Source: Peribacillus muralis
Lineage (GTDB): Bacteria > Bacillota > Bacilli > Bacillales > DSM-1321
Direction: 5' to 3'
DNA length: 64,000 bases
NCBI RefSeq assembly: GCF_001439925.1
Contig: NZ_LMBV01000010.1
Location: 1 to 64,000 of the forward strand
How positions within the stretch are numbered: the first letter of the stretch is position 1; every line of letters begins with the position of its first letter. This document shows, one piece after another, positions 44,511-52,516 of the stretch. The notes beneath the pieces are model-generated. The model was given only the letters and a program-made list of their open reading frames with translations, had not been told where the DNA came from and searched no databases. The position numbers and the translations under genes are program-made.

Positions 44511-45413
44511 TTAAAAGACTACCGTTTTATTTTCATGGACAAGAACACGATCCTCCAAATGCCATTTAACGGCACGAGCGAGCACCCTGCGTTCAGCCGA
44601 ACGTCCGATTTTCTTCATATCCCCCGCTGAATCACGATGGTCCACACGTTCAATATCCTGCTCGATGATTGGACCTTCATCCAAATCATTCGTCACATAA
44701 TGCGAGGTTGCCCCAATCAGCTTGACACCCCTGTCATAGGCTCGCTCATAAGGCCTTGCCCCAATGAATGCAGGTAAAAAGGAATGATGGATATTGATGA
44801 TTTTATTCGGATGGGCCGCTACGAAATCAGGCGTCAGGATCTGCATGTATCTAGCCAGCACAATCAGATCAACATTATATTCTTCCAAAAGACTAAGCTG
44901 TTTTGACTCTACTTCCTTACGTATATCCTTATTCGCAGGAATGTAATAAAAGGGAATTCCCATCGATTCGACAATTTGCCTCGTATCTTCATGATTGCTG
45001 ATGACAAGCGCAATATCGGCCAATAAATCCCCGCTTTGCCACTCCCATAGCAATTCAAGCAGACAATGCGGCTCCTTGGAAACGAAAATGGCCGTCCGCT
45101 TCAAATCACTCACATGGGCAAGCGTCCACTCCATCGAAAATGCTGCCGCAACCTCTTCAAAGGCCACTTCCATTTCCGCTGCCCTCTCCTTTAATCCAGG
45201 GCAATCAAATTCAATCCTCGTGAAGAAAGTACCGCCCTCAGGATTCAACGAATACTGACTCAACTCGACGATATTCGCATCATACTCCTTAAGAAACGCC
45301 GTAACTGTCGAAACAATTCCTGGCTGGTCCGGACATTTAATAATTAAACGGGCTCTATCTTGATTTTGTACCCGAAATTCCTCTAACTGCTCTTGCACAA
45401 AGTTGCTCACCAT
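44511..45413 (-). CDS. purU: formyltetrahydrofolate deformylase
   Basis: PurU hydrolyses 10-formyl-THF to formate and THF, balancing one-carbon pools and feeding formate to PurT-type reactions. The 300-residue protein has an N-terminal ACT domain (RLIIKCPDQPGIVSTVTAFL, about 22-41) for regulation and a formyltransferase-fold C-terminal half. The catalytic region reads NIIHHSF-type as IINIHHSFLPAFIGARPYER near 214-233 and ends with TNDLDEGPIIEQD near 254. Length equals the family norm. Alone on its strand; its 5' end is the source of a decayed copy at 47428-47459. Confidence 0.93.
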   Translation of the reverse strand: MVSNFVQEQLEEFRVQNQDRARLIIKCPDQPGIVSTVTAFLKEYDANIVELSQYSLNPEGGTFFTRIEFDCPGLKERAAEMEVAFEEVAAAFSMEWTLAHVSDLKRTAIFVSKEPHCLLELLWEWQSGDLLADIALVISNHEDTRQIVESMGIPFYYIPANKDIRKEVESKQLSLLEEYNVDLIVLARYMQILTPDFVAAHPNKIINIHHSFLPAFIGARPYERAYDRGVKLIGATSHYVTNDLDEGPIIEQDIERVDHRDSAGDMKKIGRSAERRVLARAVKWHLEDRVLVHENKTVVF

Positions 45414-45799
45414 TTTCCCAACTGCCCTTCTACTATTTTGCTACATTATACTTCATGTCATATGCACAATTAAAGTCGAGCCAACCATATGGGGTTGAAT
45501 ACTGCTTCTCATTACAATGTATGCTGGCATTTTTCAAACAAAACTTCAGCATGCCGTTCAGTTGAATACAGGAGGAAACTTGCCTACAAATAGGCTGAAC
45601 AAGTCTTCCTTTCAGCTTTTTTCTCTCCGATATATATACCATATTTACTAATTGATATTGTTCCAAAATTGGAATTTATCCTCTCTATATTGGAACTCAT
45701 AAAAGCATTATTCATGTTACTTTTAATACAAGTCGAGGTTTTCATGGAAAATCTCAATCGGCCTAATAGTAGTATTAAATTGGAAAGGGGAAAGAATAA
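45414..45799. other. 386-bp intergenic region, left edge of the accessory stretch
   Basis: GC falls sharply here. A 77-codon minus-strand frame at 45433-45666 has no ribosome binding site or recognisable features. TTCCAAAATTGGAA (about 45661-45674) is a short palindrome, and related TTCCAAxATTGAAA words recur near 49250 and 52260. Confidence 0.35.
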
Positions 45800-46624
45800 A
45801 TGAGCTATATATCATTAGTAGCAGTATTTATATTTTCTTTTAGTTTTGCAACAGTAGGATTTGCTGAGGAAAATGGTACAAGCGTTAGCGAAGAAAGACT
45901 AACACAAAAAGAGTTAGATTATCTTGTAAATGAAGTTGGTAATACTGAAGAAGAAGCTGAGGATTTACCTGTTGAAGTTTCCAGACACTTAATTGAAGAG
46001 GAAGCTCAAGTTATTGATTCTGGTACAGAAATCATGGATATATATATACCAGAATTTAATCAGCCAGGGCAAGTGCAAATTAGTACATTTGCAAACATCG
46101 CTGCTTCAACGTTAAAACTAGGTGGAACGGTATATAAAGTTAAAAGTGATCGATCAAAAGAAGATAAATTTTATATGTACGGTAACTTTCAATGGCTGAA
46201 AACTCCTTCATATACTTTAGTTGATAAAATGACTATTGGTTTCCCTTCAAGTTCAGGGTTATATTTACCAACCAGTGGAGGAAAAGTAACACAACACCAA
46301 CACAGATATTCTCAAGATCAACAAGGAAATGGGAGATGGATTGATTATGCCATCAAATACTCTCCAAGTAATTGGGAGCCAAGTGCTGGTGTGGCTGGTT
46401 CATATGATTTAAAAGCTTCTACTAGTAAAACTAAGCATAAAGGGTATATTGGACAATACGTATATGTTCCAACATCTAAAAATGGTAAAATCAATATAAA
46501 AATAGAGTATGGTCATAGAAGAGTTGGTGGTACACCTACTGTGTCCGTTTTTCCGGCCGGTTTATCCATTACACCCACTAATTCAACAGATACAAGGGCC
46601 TATGGATTAACTCTGTCTTATTGA
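45800..46624 (+). CDS. secreted protein of unknown family
   Basis: The 274-residue product has a signal peptide (about 1-22, ending GFAEE), an acidic pro-like region of Glu-rich repeats to about residue 75, and a C-terminal part of about 190 residues rich in Ser, Thr, Tyr, Gly and predicted beta strands, with HRYSQDQQGNGRWIDYAIKY near 165. The N-terminal acidic part could be a propeptide removed after export. GGAAAGGGG precedes ATG. I recognise no family. A 55-residue two-TM protein gene follows 23 bp later, repeating the arrangement at 18246-18846. Confidence 0.75.
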   Translation: MSYISLVAVFIFSFSFATVGFAEENGTSVSEERLTQKELDYLVNEVGNTEEEAEDLPVEVSRHLIEEEAQVIDSGTEIMDIYIPEFNQPGQVQISTFANIAASTLKLGGTVYKVKSDRSKEDKFYMYGNFQWLKTPSYTLVDKMTIGFPSSSGLYLPTSGGKVTQHQHRYSQDQQGNGRWIDYAIKYSPSNWEPSAGVAGSYDLKASTSKTKHKGYIGQYVYVPTSKNGKINIKIEYGHRRVGGTPTVSVFPAGLSITPTNSTDTRAYGLTLSY

Positions 46625-46647
46625 TTTGTTGTTAGAAAGGAAGGGCC

Positions 46648-46815
46648 ATGAGACAAACCATTATTAATTTCATTTCCATTCTATTCGTATCTGTAGTGTT
46701 ATTTTATATCTTTATCTTTGTTGCACCTTTAGATGAACAATTTATTATCTCATTTTTAATTATCATTTCCCTGCAACTATCATTAATATTAGCTATTCTA
46801 TTAAAAAGAAGATAA
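46648..46815 (+). CDS. small two-TM membrane protein
   Basis: This 55-residue ORF (MRQTIINFISILFVSVVLFY...ILLKRR) follows AAGGAAGGG and lies just after the secreted-protein gene. It has two hydrophobic helices separated by APLDEQ and a basic end. The first 32 bp of the gene with its ribosome binding site recur as a fragment at 49276-49307, so a second copy once existed. An immunity or export-partner role is possible; no homologue recognised. Confidence 0.6.
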   Translation: MRQTIINFISILFVSVVLFYIFIFVAPLDEQFIISFLIIISLQLSLILAILLKRR

Positions 46816-46945
46816 CACAGGGGCTTGTTAAATAAGTCCTTATAATGAAGCGCACGAAGAAAAATGAAGGAATAAAAAGAAGCGGTCACAAACCTCAACT
46901 GTAATTCATAAATTGGGCTTTCAAGTGAACTTTTTATTTGACCAT

Positions 46946-46992
46946 AAAAGTGGTGAAAGTTTAATCCCAAAACTTTCACCACTTTTAATTTT
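46946..46992 (+). terminator. long-stem terminator
   Basis: A 16-bp perfect stem (AAAAGTGGTGAAAGTT / AACTTTCACCACTTTT) with a 9-nt loop, then AATTTTTT. It probably ends the secreted-protein operon. Confidence 0.75.
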
Positions 46993-47018
46993 TTATAAGA
47001 ATGCTCTAATTTATCTTC

Positions 47019-47057
47019 CAGCTTGTTCAATTACTTTGAACAAGCTGGGCCTTTTTC
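47019..47057 (+). terminator. second tandem terminator
   Basis: CAGCTTGTTCAA/TTGAACAAGCTG stem with 5-nt loop, then GGCCTTTTTC. Two strong terminators within 100 bp with no gene between suggest that a gene was lost here. Confidence 0.75.
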
Positions 47058-47181
47058 ATAAGTCTGAATTTTTTGCAGTTAATTATCCTTTTTTGTTCAC
47101 TTGTTTCCACAGCCTGGACTTTTCGTGATTACTTATTTAGAAAACGCTTAAATCTTTGAAAAATGATTGAGGAGGCATAAC

Positions 47182-47301
47182 ATGAATGAAACAAATGTGA
47201 ATTGGTTTGATGTAGGATATCAAGTTACTATATTTATATTATTTGTCCTATTTATTTCTTTCATTGTCTATTTTGTGAAACGAAAAAAGCGTAATAAATA
47301 A
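47182..47301 (+). CDS. 39-residue single-TM protein
   Basis: A tiny ORF (MNETNVNWFDVGYQ... KKRNK) starts 7 nt after GAGGAGG. It has one membrane helix (about 14-33) and a strongly basic C-terminus, so it should sit N-out/C-in. A weak terminator follows. Such proteins resemble many small Bacillus membrane peptides of unknown function. Confidence 0.6.
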   Translation: MNETNVNWFDVGYQVTIFILFVLFISFIVYFVKRKKRNK

Positions 47302-47352
47302 TCTAACTATTAATATTCAAATTTAAAGACAGAGAGGCTCAAGATAAACCGG

Positions 47353-47379
47353 GAACGTCTTTAAGGCGTTCTCTTTTTT
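47353..47379 (+). terminator. terminator after the 39-residue ORF
   Basis: GAACG/CGTTC short stem (5 bp, possibly extended inside) followed by TCTTTTTT. Confidence 0.55.
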
Positions 47380-47427
47380 AAGATATTGCCAGCTGCACAA
47401 GTGCCATAAAACCTTAATTTTTCATGA

Positions 47428-47459
47428 GAAATTCCTCTAACTGCTTTTGCACAAATGTC
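47428..47459 (-). repeat. decayed copy of the purU 5' end
   Basis: These 32 bp match purU codons near its start (45374-45405) with about four differences (GAAATTCCTCTAACTGCT then TTGCACAAA). The rest of purU is absent, so this is a duplicated scrap, perhaps the far edge of the insertion that brought the genes between 45.4 and 47.4 kb. Confidence 0.6.
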
Positions 47460-47494
47460 TCTTTTTTAATACATTTGATGTATTAAAAAAGAGA
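47458..47494. repeat. perfect 17-bp inverted repeat
   Basis: The arms TCTCTTTTTTAATACAT and ATGTATTAAAAAAGAGA flank a 3-bp TTG loop. T runs are at the 5' side of each arm, so it is not a normal terminator on either strand. It touches the purU fragment and lies 22 bp past the next gene's stop. Confidence 0.6.
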
Positions 47495-47515
47495 AAATAG
47501 ACGTATAGCAAATAT

Positions 47516-47971
47516 TTATTCTTCTTCGTATACTCGAAATCCATCATAAGTTTTTAATTTTATCCCATTCTTTTCTTTAATAGAATGGACTGTAATTTTA
47601 GCACCTAATTTAGTTGCATTTGCACCAGCATACATAATAATTTTTTCATATTTTTCTCCATTTATTTCGTAGGAAATTGCTAAATTATAGTCCTGGTCAG
47701 GAACGAATTTTGTGTTGAAACTAAAAGTATTCTTTTCTTTTAATTCAGGGAAATCGCTTAAGACCACCCTTTCTTCATCTCCATTTACCAAATAGAGTTT
47801 AGACTCTGGAATTGTATCTTGGGATGCATTGTATATACTTACATTAATACCATCTGGTAATGTTGAAAATTCACCTTGAGAAATTTGCTTATAAGCAAAA
47901 AGGGCACCAACAACTAAAATCAATAAGCCAACAGGAATACTTAATAAAACGAATATCTTTTTCTTTGTCAC
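47516..47971 (-). CDS. membrane-anchored exported protein of unknown function
   Basis: The 151-residue product starts with GTG at 47971 (AGGTG about 7 nt upstream). One N-terminal helix (about 6-27) anchors it; the exported rest looks like an immunoglobulin-like beta sandwich (INVSIYNASQDTIPESKLYL, then TKFVPDQDYNLAISYEIN). No family recognised. It may head or belong to a minus-strand operon with the tiny ORFs at 48174 and 48384, though a 203-bp gap separates them. Confidence 0.65.
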   Translation of the reverse strand: MTKKKIFVLLSIPVGLLILVVGALFAYKQISQGEFSTLPDGINVSIYNASQDTIPESKLYLVNGDEERVVLSDFPELKEKNTFSFNTKFVPDQDYNLAISYEINGEKYEKIIMYAGANATKLGAKITVHSIKEKNGIKLKTYDGFRVYEEE

Positions 47972-48173
47972 CTTTTACACCTATTTCTTTAATTTGGTAT
48001 TAAGAAAGTCGTGTTAGTCGCTGGAAGAATTCAAAATTTTAAAGAATACAGCGATTTTAACTGCAAAAAAGAATTTAACAATACAATTTAAATATTCCTA
48101 GCCAAACATAATAAAGAACGGAACTCTCATAAAAACCATTAATAACTAATTGAACTGGTTTTCATTTATTTTT

Positions 48174-48347
48174 TTACATTTTATAATTTATATTTTGCAG
48201 CAACCAAATAATTAGTAAGAAAAATAACGCCCATATAATTCTAAAAAATAAATTTAGTATAAGATTGTACTGTTTGAAAAGATCATCTTGAATAATGAAA
48301 GTTGATAAGATACCTATTATAAAAATAACTATGTGCCGCAGCAGCAT
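48174..48347 (-). CDS. 57-residue two-TM membrane protein
   Basis: MLLRHIVIFIIGILSTFIIQ is followed by a short polar loop (DDLFKQYN) and a second helix rich in Leu, Ile, Phe and Trp. GAGG stands about 7 nt before the ATG. It resembles in layout the two-TM ORFs at 18667 and 46648 but shares no clear sequence with them. Preceded 36 bp upstream by another tiny ORF on the same strand. Confidence 0.5.
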   Translation of the reverse strand: MLLRHIVIFIIGILSTFIIQDDLFKQYNLILNLFFRIIWALFFLLIIWLLQNINYKM

Positions 48348-48383
48348 ATTTTTACCTCATCTTTATGTTATAAGAACATTTTT

Positions 48384-48491
48384 TCATTTCTGTTTCTCCT
48401 TACCTCTTAACTTTTTAAACACAAGAACTAATAAATAAAAAAATAACAAAAGTCCTCCAAGATTCAACAATTGCCAAATAATATCTCCCAC
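48384..48491 (-). CDS. 35-residue single-TM peptide
   Basis: A GTG-started ORF (VGDIIWQLLNLGGLLLFFYL... KKLRGKEKQK) with GGGGAGG 6 nt upstream. One membrane helix and a basic tail. Function unknown; the Shine-Dalgarno and composition make it likely to be translated. Confidence 0.5.
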   Translation of the reverse strand: MGDIIWQLLNLGGLLLFFYLLVLVFKKLRGKEKQK

Positions 48492-48774
48492 CAAAAGACC
48501 TCCCCTATTTTTTAGCAAAATATATAAAGTAATATTAATGTGGTATTAAATAAAAAAATCTTCAAACCAATGGTAAGAACACGGTACAATAACCGTTACC
48601 ATAACCAGTTTGCCCCCAAGCAACGCTGAACTAGGCAATAACACTCCAAAAACTTGGGCCAACTAATCTGCTAGTCGTGGGGGCCATTAATCAAACAAAC
48701 GCTATTAAACATCTAATTAAAATCCTGCTAATCATCAAAAATATATTTTTCATTTAAATGAGATACAATTTAGA

Positions 48775-48993
48775 TTACATATCTTTCAGACTTACATTTT
48801 TAATGTTTGTAGCAATCATAAAGATGCTGCTGACTAATACATAATAAATACCTAAAATGCCGAAGGCATCACCAAAGAATAATGAGAATTCTTTACCCTG
48901 TAGAAGATACCTTACAATAAATGAACTAACTATATATAAAACAGGAAGTAATACGAATAATACGATATAAGAAAGTCTTAATTAATTTGTCAA
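48775..48993 (-). pseudogene. broken small membrane-protein gene
   Basis: A TTG with AAGGAGT 8 nt upstream is followed after three codons by a stop, but the same frame then stays open to 48775. It encodes two hydrophobic segments (LSYIVLFVLLPVLYIVSSF and GILGIYYVLVSSIFMIATNI). This looks like a two-TM protein gene with a damaged start. The 280 bp to its left (48492-48774) hold nothing recognisable. Confidence 0.45.
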
Positions 48994-49029
48994 TGTAACA
49001 CTCCTTATTTACATACATGTCTCCCTTTA

Positions 49030-49188
49030 TTAACCAACACAAGTCACACCATACGATGATCTGGATACAGTAAGACCTACAACGTCTCCTCGAATACCCA
49101 TTTTAATAATTAATTTTGCATCCTCTTTATCTGCTTTTTTCACTAAGTAAGGACAACATCCTCGGCAAAAAGCATTGTAAGGGTTCAC
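49030..49188 (-). CDS. possible Cys-containing peptide, remnant
   Basis: A frame from GTG 49188 reads VNPYNAFCRGCCPYLVKKAD and ends GVTCVG (52 residues, four Cys). Just upstream in frame ATG-GGC-GCA-TCT is cut off by TAG. The block from that ATG to the FCRGC codons recurs, diverged, at 52150-52210 with the same TAG, and the Cys-x-x-Cys part again near 51789. No good ribosome binding site is present, so these are most likely decayed relatives of one lost gene family. Confidence 0.35.
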   Translation of the reverse strand: MNPYNAFCRGCCPYLVKKADKEDAKLIIKMGIRGDVVGLTVSRSSYGVTCVG

Positions 49189-49275
49189 CTAAGATGCGCC
49201 CATATCATCTTCTTTAGAATTAATTATGTAGATAAGTAAACTTTTACGTGTTCCAATATTGAAACACTAGGTTAA

Positions 49276-49307
49276 AGGGGCCATGAGGCAAACCATTATT
49301 AATTTTT
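49276..49307 (+). repeat. fragment copy of the 55-residue membrane-protein gene start
   Basis: GGGGCCATGAGGCAAACCAT and the following ATTATTAATTTT correspond to 46640-46671 with two or three differences and then diverge. It shows that the secreted-protein/two-TM unit has been duplicated and lost here. Confidence 0.6.
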
Positions 49308-49417
49308 ACGCCAAAGCGAAAGAGGTAAAAAGCCTATCTCCTTTACGTTAAGGAATCGACTTTTTACTTCTTCTTAGTGAACAAACGCACCGGTTAGCCA
49401 TCCATGAAGCGCAAAAA

Positions 49418-49666
49418 TCAGCGCTTCACCCACAGAGAATGAAAAACTGTTAATATGGGTTTTAAATTTGCTAACAAGTGTTTATAAGATTGATTATGTG
49501 AACTTACTCGAAGGTCATAGATAGGGTACGACGACCGAGATACCTGTAAAATTCTATCACAAGCATTAGCTGACATTGATGAACCCTTGATGATACTGTT
49601 TTTTTGCTGATTTATCCAACAATGGAGCATATGTTCACTAAAGCAAAGATTAATGCCCAAAAACAT
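49418..49666 (-). pseudogene. fragment of a ComM/Mg-chelatase-like ATPase gene
   Basis: On the minus strand the frame reads GSSMSANACDRILQVSR, which recalls the C-terminal SARAYDRILKVARTIADL segment of ComM/YifB proteins; the continuation RTLSMTFE appears in another frame. Only about 30 codons are recognisable, without Walker motifs. It is a decayed piece in an otherwise unrelated stretch. Confidence 0.45.
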
Positions 49667-49755
49667 ATCCGCTAAGATCTATGATAAGTTATTACATGTA
49701 TCTCCGCTGTACCCCTTGATGGACATGTATCTGTACCTCTATAATCAGAATAAAA

Positions 49756-50697
49756 CTATATTGAATTTAATGATTTTAAATCTACTTTTTTCATAAAGTC
49801 GTCTTTAAAAATTGTAAGTGTATATCCATTTAAGTTATAGCCCTTTAAATTTTTAATTTTATAAACATACCTTTTGTTATTAGTTGAGTAGATACGTAGG
49901 TTTTGAGAACTGTTTTCTTTAACGTCCAAAAATAATAACCAATCTTTATAAACAATTGTTATCTCTGCAGAAGGATATTCCTTCTTTTTATTTGAAACTA
50001 ATTTCCCCTCTGAAGACTTTAAATACAATTCTTCATTAATATTATAAATCTCGGAACCGTCTAAATTATTTTTTATCAACTCAATCTTATTTCTTTCTGT
50101 TAAATTTGATTCATACAAGTCATGCTTTTGTTTTTTTTCATTATAAGAAGTAAAAAAAAATTTTTTCTTTATAACACTAACATCCATAAGTTTACCAACA
50201 TCAATAGCTAAATCATCCAATTGATTATTCTTTTCATTATACTTTGATATAACTCTTTTTTTCTCAGTTTTATCATCATTATAATAAATTCTACAAAAAT
50301 ACATATTATCTTTATCATCAATTGTTAGTGGAAACAACGCTTCGTTTTCGGGTAATTTTAATAATGTCCTAACTCCCTTTTCAGTATAACGAATAATTGA
50401 GAAATTATTTTTTATACTGTTCCCACTCGTCAAAACATCGCTATATTCTTTAAAATTATATTGAAACTCATTTTCAGTATCTTTCCAATATCTAATAAAC
50501 TTATAAGTATCTTGATTATATACTTTCAGTTTTTGATCCCAATAATCCAAAACATATAGTTCTTCTATTTTTTTTTCGCTTCTATCATTTTTCATTTCAA
50601 AAGAACCCTTAAATTTAATAAAACTAAACAATAAAATAATTACTATGGTTAAAGATAATACAACGTATATTTTTTTATGCTCCTGCTGAAATCTCAT
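49756..50697 (-). CDS. membrane-anchored protein, possible beta-propeller, unknown function
   Basis: This 313-residue protein has one N-terminal helix (about 10-28) and an exported body of many short beta strands with recurring aromatic-Lys patterns (ELYVLDYWDQKLKVYNQDTY near 46-65, DNMYFCRIYYNDD near 130). This is suggestive of a propeller or similar all-beta repeat fold. It is very Lys/Asn-rich and AT-rich. Its start overlaps the end of the secreted-protein gene at 50675-51313 by 23 bp, so the two are coupled and may interact at the surface. No family recognised. Confidence 0.65.
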   Translation of the reverse strand: MRFQQEHKKIYVVLSLTIVIILLFSFIKFKGSFEMKNDRSEKKIEELYVLDYWDQKLKVYNQDTYKFIRYWKDTENEFQYNFKEYSDVLTSGNSIKNNFSIIRYTEKGVRTLLKLPENEALFPLTIDDKDNMYFCRIYYNDDKTEKKRVISKYNEKNNQLDDLAIDVGKLMDVSVIKKKFFFTSYNEKKQKHDLYESNLTERNKIELIKNNLDGSEIYNINEELYLKSSEGKLVSNKKKEYPSAEITIVYKDWLLFLDVKENSSQNLRIYSTNNKRYVYKIKNLKGYNLNGYTLTIFKDDFMKKVDLKSLNSI

Positions 50698-51313
50698 AAG
50701 ACTTTTTATCTCCTGATAATTTCACTTTAGCAGTATTAGTTACTGAAATAGTCCCGGTTCTATAGTCTCCTTTAGGTGAAATAATTACATTGGATCTATA
50801 TGAAGATTCCTTAGCTCCACTGCTATTTTCCCAGTACTTAGTTTTCGTTGAAGTAGTAGTCCATGCTGAACCTCCACCAGTATTAACTCCACTGCCGGAT
50901 ATTCCTAAAGATATATTCGCTGAATTTCTCATTGATGCAGAAGCTTTCCAAGTTGTTCTAATAGATTCCACTTTTTTAGATCCTGAATAAACTGCAGAAA
51001 CTTGATAATCCCATTGCAAAGTGTTTCCAGAAGTTTGTCCAACTTGTGATCGCCAAACGTTAGACGTTAATTTCCCTTGATTACCAGGTATATTATAGCC
51101 TTTATCTTGTGAAGCTCTAGGCATCGGGATCGGGCGAAGTGGTGACATCTCTTCTAGTGTCGCTGGAGTTCCCCCCTCAAGATAATCAAAAGGATCAACC
51201 TCCGAAGTATGATACGGATCATAAGTGAAATCTTCTTCCTCTGCAAATACAGTATCTATCTTCAACGATAAAAATAATAAAGATGTTAACAGTAACAACG
51301 ATATTCTTTTCAT
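50675..51313 (-). CDS. secreted Ser/Thr-rich beta protein of unknown family
   Basis: The 212-residue product has a signal peptide (about 1-24, ending TVFAEE), an acidic pro-like region with DYLEGG near 43-48, and a mature part from about 75 rich in Ser, Thr and Gly with predicted beta strands (IRTTWKASASMRNSANISLG near 118). AGGAGGA is 7 nt before ATG. The plan of signal, acidic propeptide, then Ser/Thr-rich domain parallels the gene at 45800-46624. It may be an antimicrobial or adhesive surface protein; that is a guess from composition only. Confidence 0.7.
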   Translation of the reverse strand: MKRISLLLLTSLLFLSLKIDTVFAEEEDFTYDPYHTSEVDPFDYLEGGTPATLEEMSPLRPIPMPRASQDKGYNIPGNQGKLTSNVWRSQVGQTSGNTLQWDYQVSAVYSGSKKVESIRTTWKASASMRNSANISLGISGSGVNTGGGSAWTTTSTKTKYWENSSGAKESSYRSNVIISPKGDYRTGTISVTNTAKVKLSGDKKSYEISAGA

Positions 51314-51346
51314 TTCTTTTCCTCCTGAAATTTTACATTTGAATTT

Positions 51347-51475
51347 TTACTGATAATCACTTGGATTCCTATACGTTCTGTAAGTCCTGACGACAGAGTA
51401 GCTGTTCTAGCCCTCAGAATAACTACTAGGAGTAGTACCAGCCAAGATCTCACCACCCGTAATAAGAAGATATTC
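51347..51475 (-). pseudogene. 3' fragment of a lost gene
   Basis: The frame reads EYLLITGGEILAGTTPSSYS, EG, then stop, then NSYSVVRTYRTYRNPSDYQ and stop. The composition is protein-like, but the reading frame is interrupted and no start is seen. Lies immediately upstream of the secreted-protein gene. Confidence 0.35.
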
Positions 51476-51622
51476 CCTACAATGATTTATCTTAATTTTG
51501 CTATTTAATAAATCCCCTCCCTATTACTTTTTTATACTGGCATAGTTATTATTGGTAATTAATGCTTTCTTTGGATGGTTAAGAGTATCAATAGTAATGA
51601 TCAAGGTTCTATGCTGGGGATT

Positions 51623-51748
51623 ATGACATTTCAATCTTTTTTTCTAATTCTTTTATAATAGTATTCCTCTCTGACAAGCTTTCTTGCGCCAATGTATTGA
51701 ACGGGCTAAGAATAATGCAGGTTAAAATACTATAATTTTGAACTTCAT
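51623..51748 (-). pseudogene. frameshifted small secreted-protein gene
   Basis: From ATG 51748 (AGGAAG upstream) the frame reads MKFKIIVF then stops. A shifted frame continues with TCIILSPFNTLAQESLSERN and TIIKELEKKIEMS to a stop at 51623. Together they make a signal peptide with an ALAQE-type cleavage site and a short charged helix. One indel has broken it. Confidence 0.45.
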
Positions 51749-51930
51749 ATTAATCTTCCTATTTATTTATAAAATTTTTACATTTTAAGCCAGACACATC
51801 CTCGACAAAAATCCTGTAATATTTGATTAAAATTAGTTATTTAAATGGTCTAAAAAAAGTTATAAATAACTACTTCTAAAAACTAATTAGAACACACCCC
51901 ATAAAAAAATTTCATAGCTAAAACGCGCTT

Positions 51931-52098
51931 CTATCTATTAAAATTGAAATTTACAACATTACCGTTCTCACTATAAACTGCAGCTTCTTCCATTAAAGAT
52001 CCCTGTGCATCTACAATAGATAATAATAATAATAATAATAATGCAAAAGAACACAGGAAAATAATAAAAGTTATGATTGCATTTATTTTAACTTTCCG
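51931..52098 (-). pseudogene. secreted-peptide gene without start, with a poly-Leu signal core
   Basis: An open frame encodes KVKINAIITFIIFLCSFA, then seven Leu, then SIVDAQGSLMEEAAVYSE and a short tail, stopping at 51931. The N-terminus is preceded by CGG and a stop instead of a start codon, so it is likely dead. The seven Leu codons are a TTA microsatellite in the hydrophobic core. Confidence 0.4.
52021..52041 (-). repeat. (TTA)7 microsatellite
   Basis: Seven perfect TTA codons on the minus strand within the signal-peptide-like frame above; a site prone to whole-codon length change. Confidence 0.85.
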
Positions 52099-52149
52099 TT
52101 AGATGCCCCTCCTCCACTTATATAATATTCTTCAACTGTCTTTCGTTCC

Positions 52150-52210
52150 CAGACGGATACATCCTCGACATTATCATGTAATGGTTCACCTAAGATGTGC
52201 CCATGTCACC
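52150..52210 (-). repeat. diverged copy of the 49154-49205 segment
   Basis: ATGGGCACATCTTAGGTGAA matches ATGGGCGCATCTTAGGTGAA upstream of the FCRGC frame, and TCGAGGATGT follows in both. The stretch 52099-52516 otherwise has no gene; its right end carries the promoter of the amino-acid transporter operon. Confidence 0.5.
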
Positions 52211-52516
52211 CCTTTGTATGCCCATAATTTAATTGTATCTAATACTCAATTTTGTATTGTTCCAACATTGAAACATCAGGTTTCATTTTTGAGATAGTAA
52301 TGATATTAAATGAATTAAAAGTCACTAGTTTCCACTTTAGTAACACATATAAAATCATCAGTAGTCCCCATAGGCCTAATTTACCACTCCTATTCATATC
52401 CCACTATAAATTTTTATAATATTCTGTTTATTTTTCTGATAAAATGAGGTTATTCGTTACTTAAGAAGGGTATAGACCTTTCGATTAGTTTTTTTGAAGG
52501 GAGAAATGAGATTATC

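Noticed and set aside
45433-45666. 77-codon minus-strand ORF upstream of the secreted-protein gene
   Set aside because: No ribosome binding site, no hydrophobic or domain pattern, and AT-rich composition consistent with chance.
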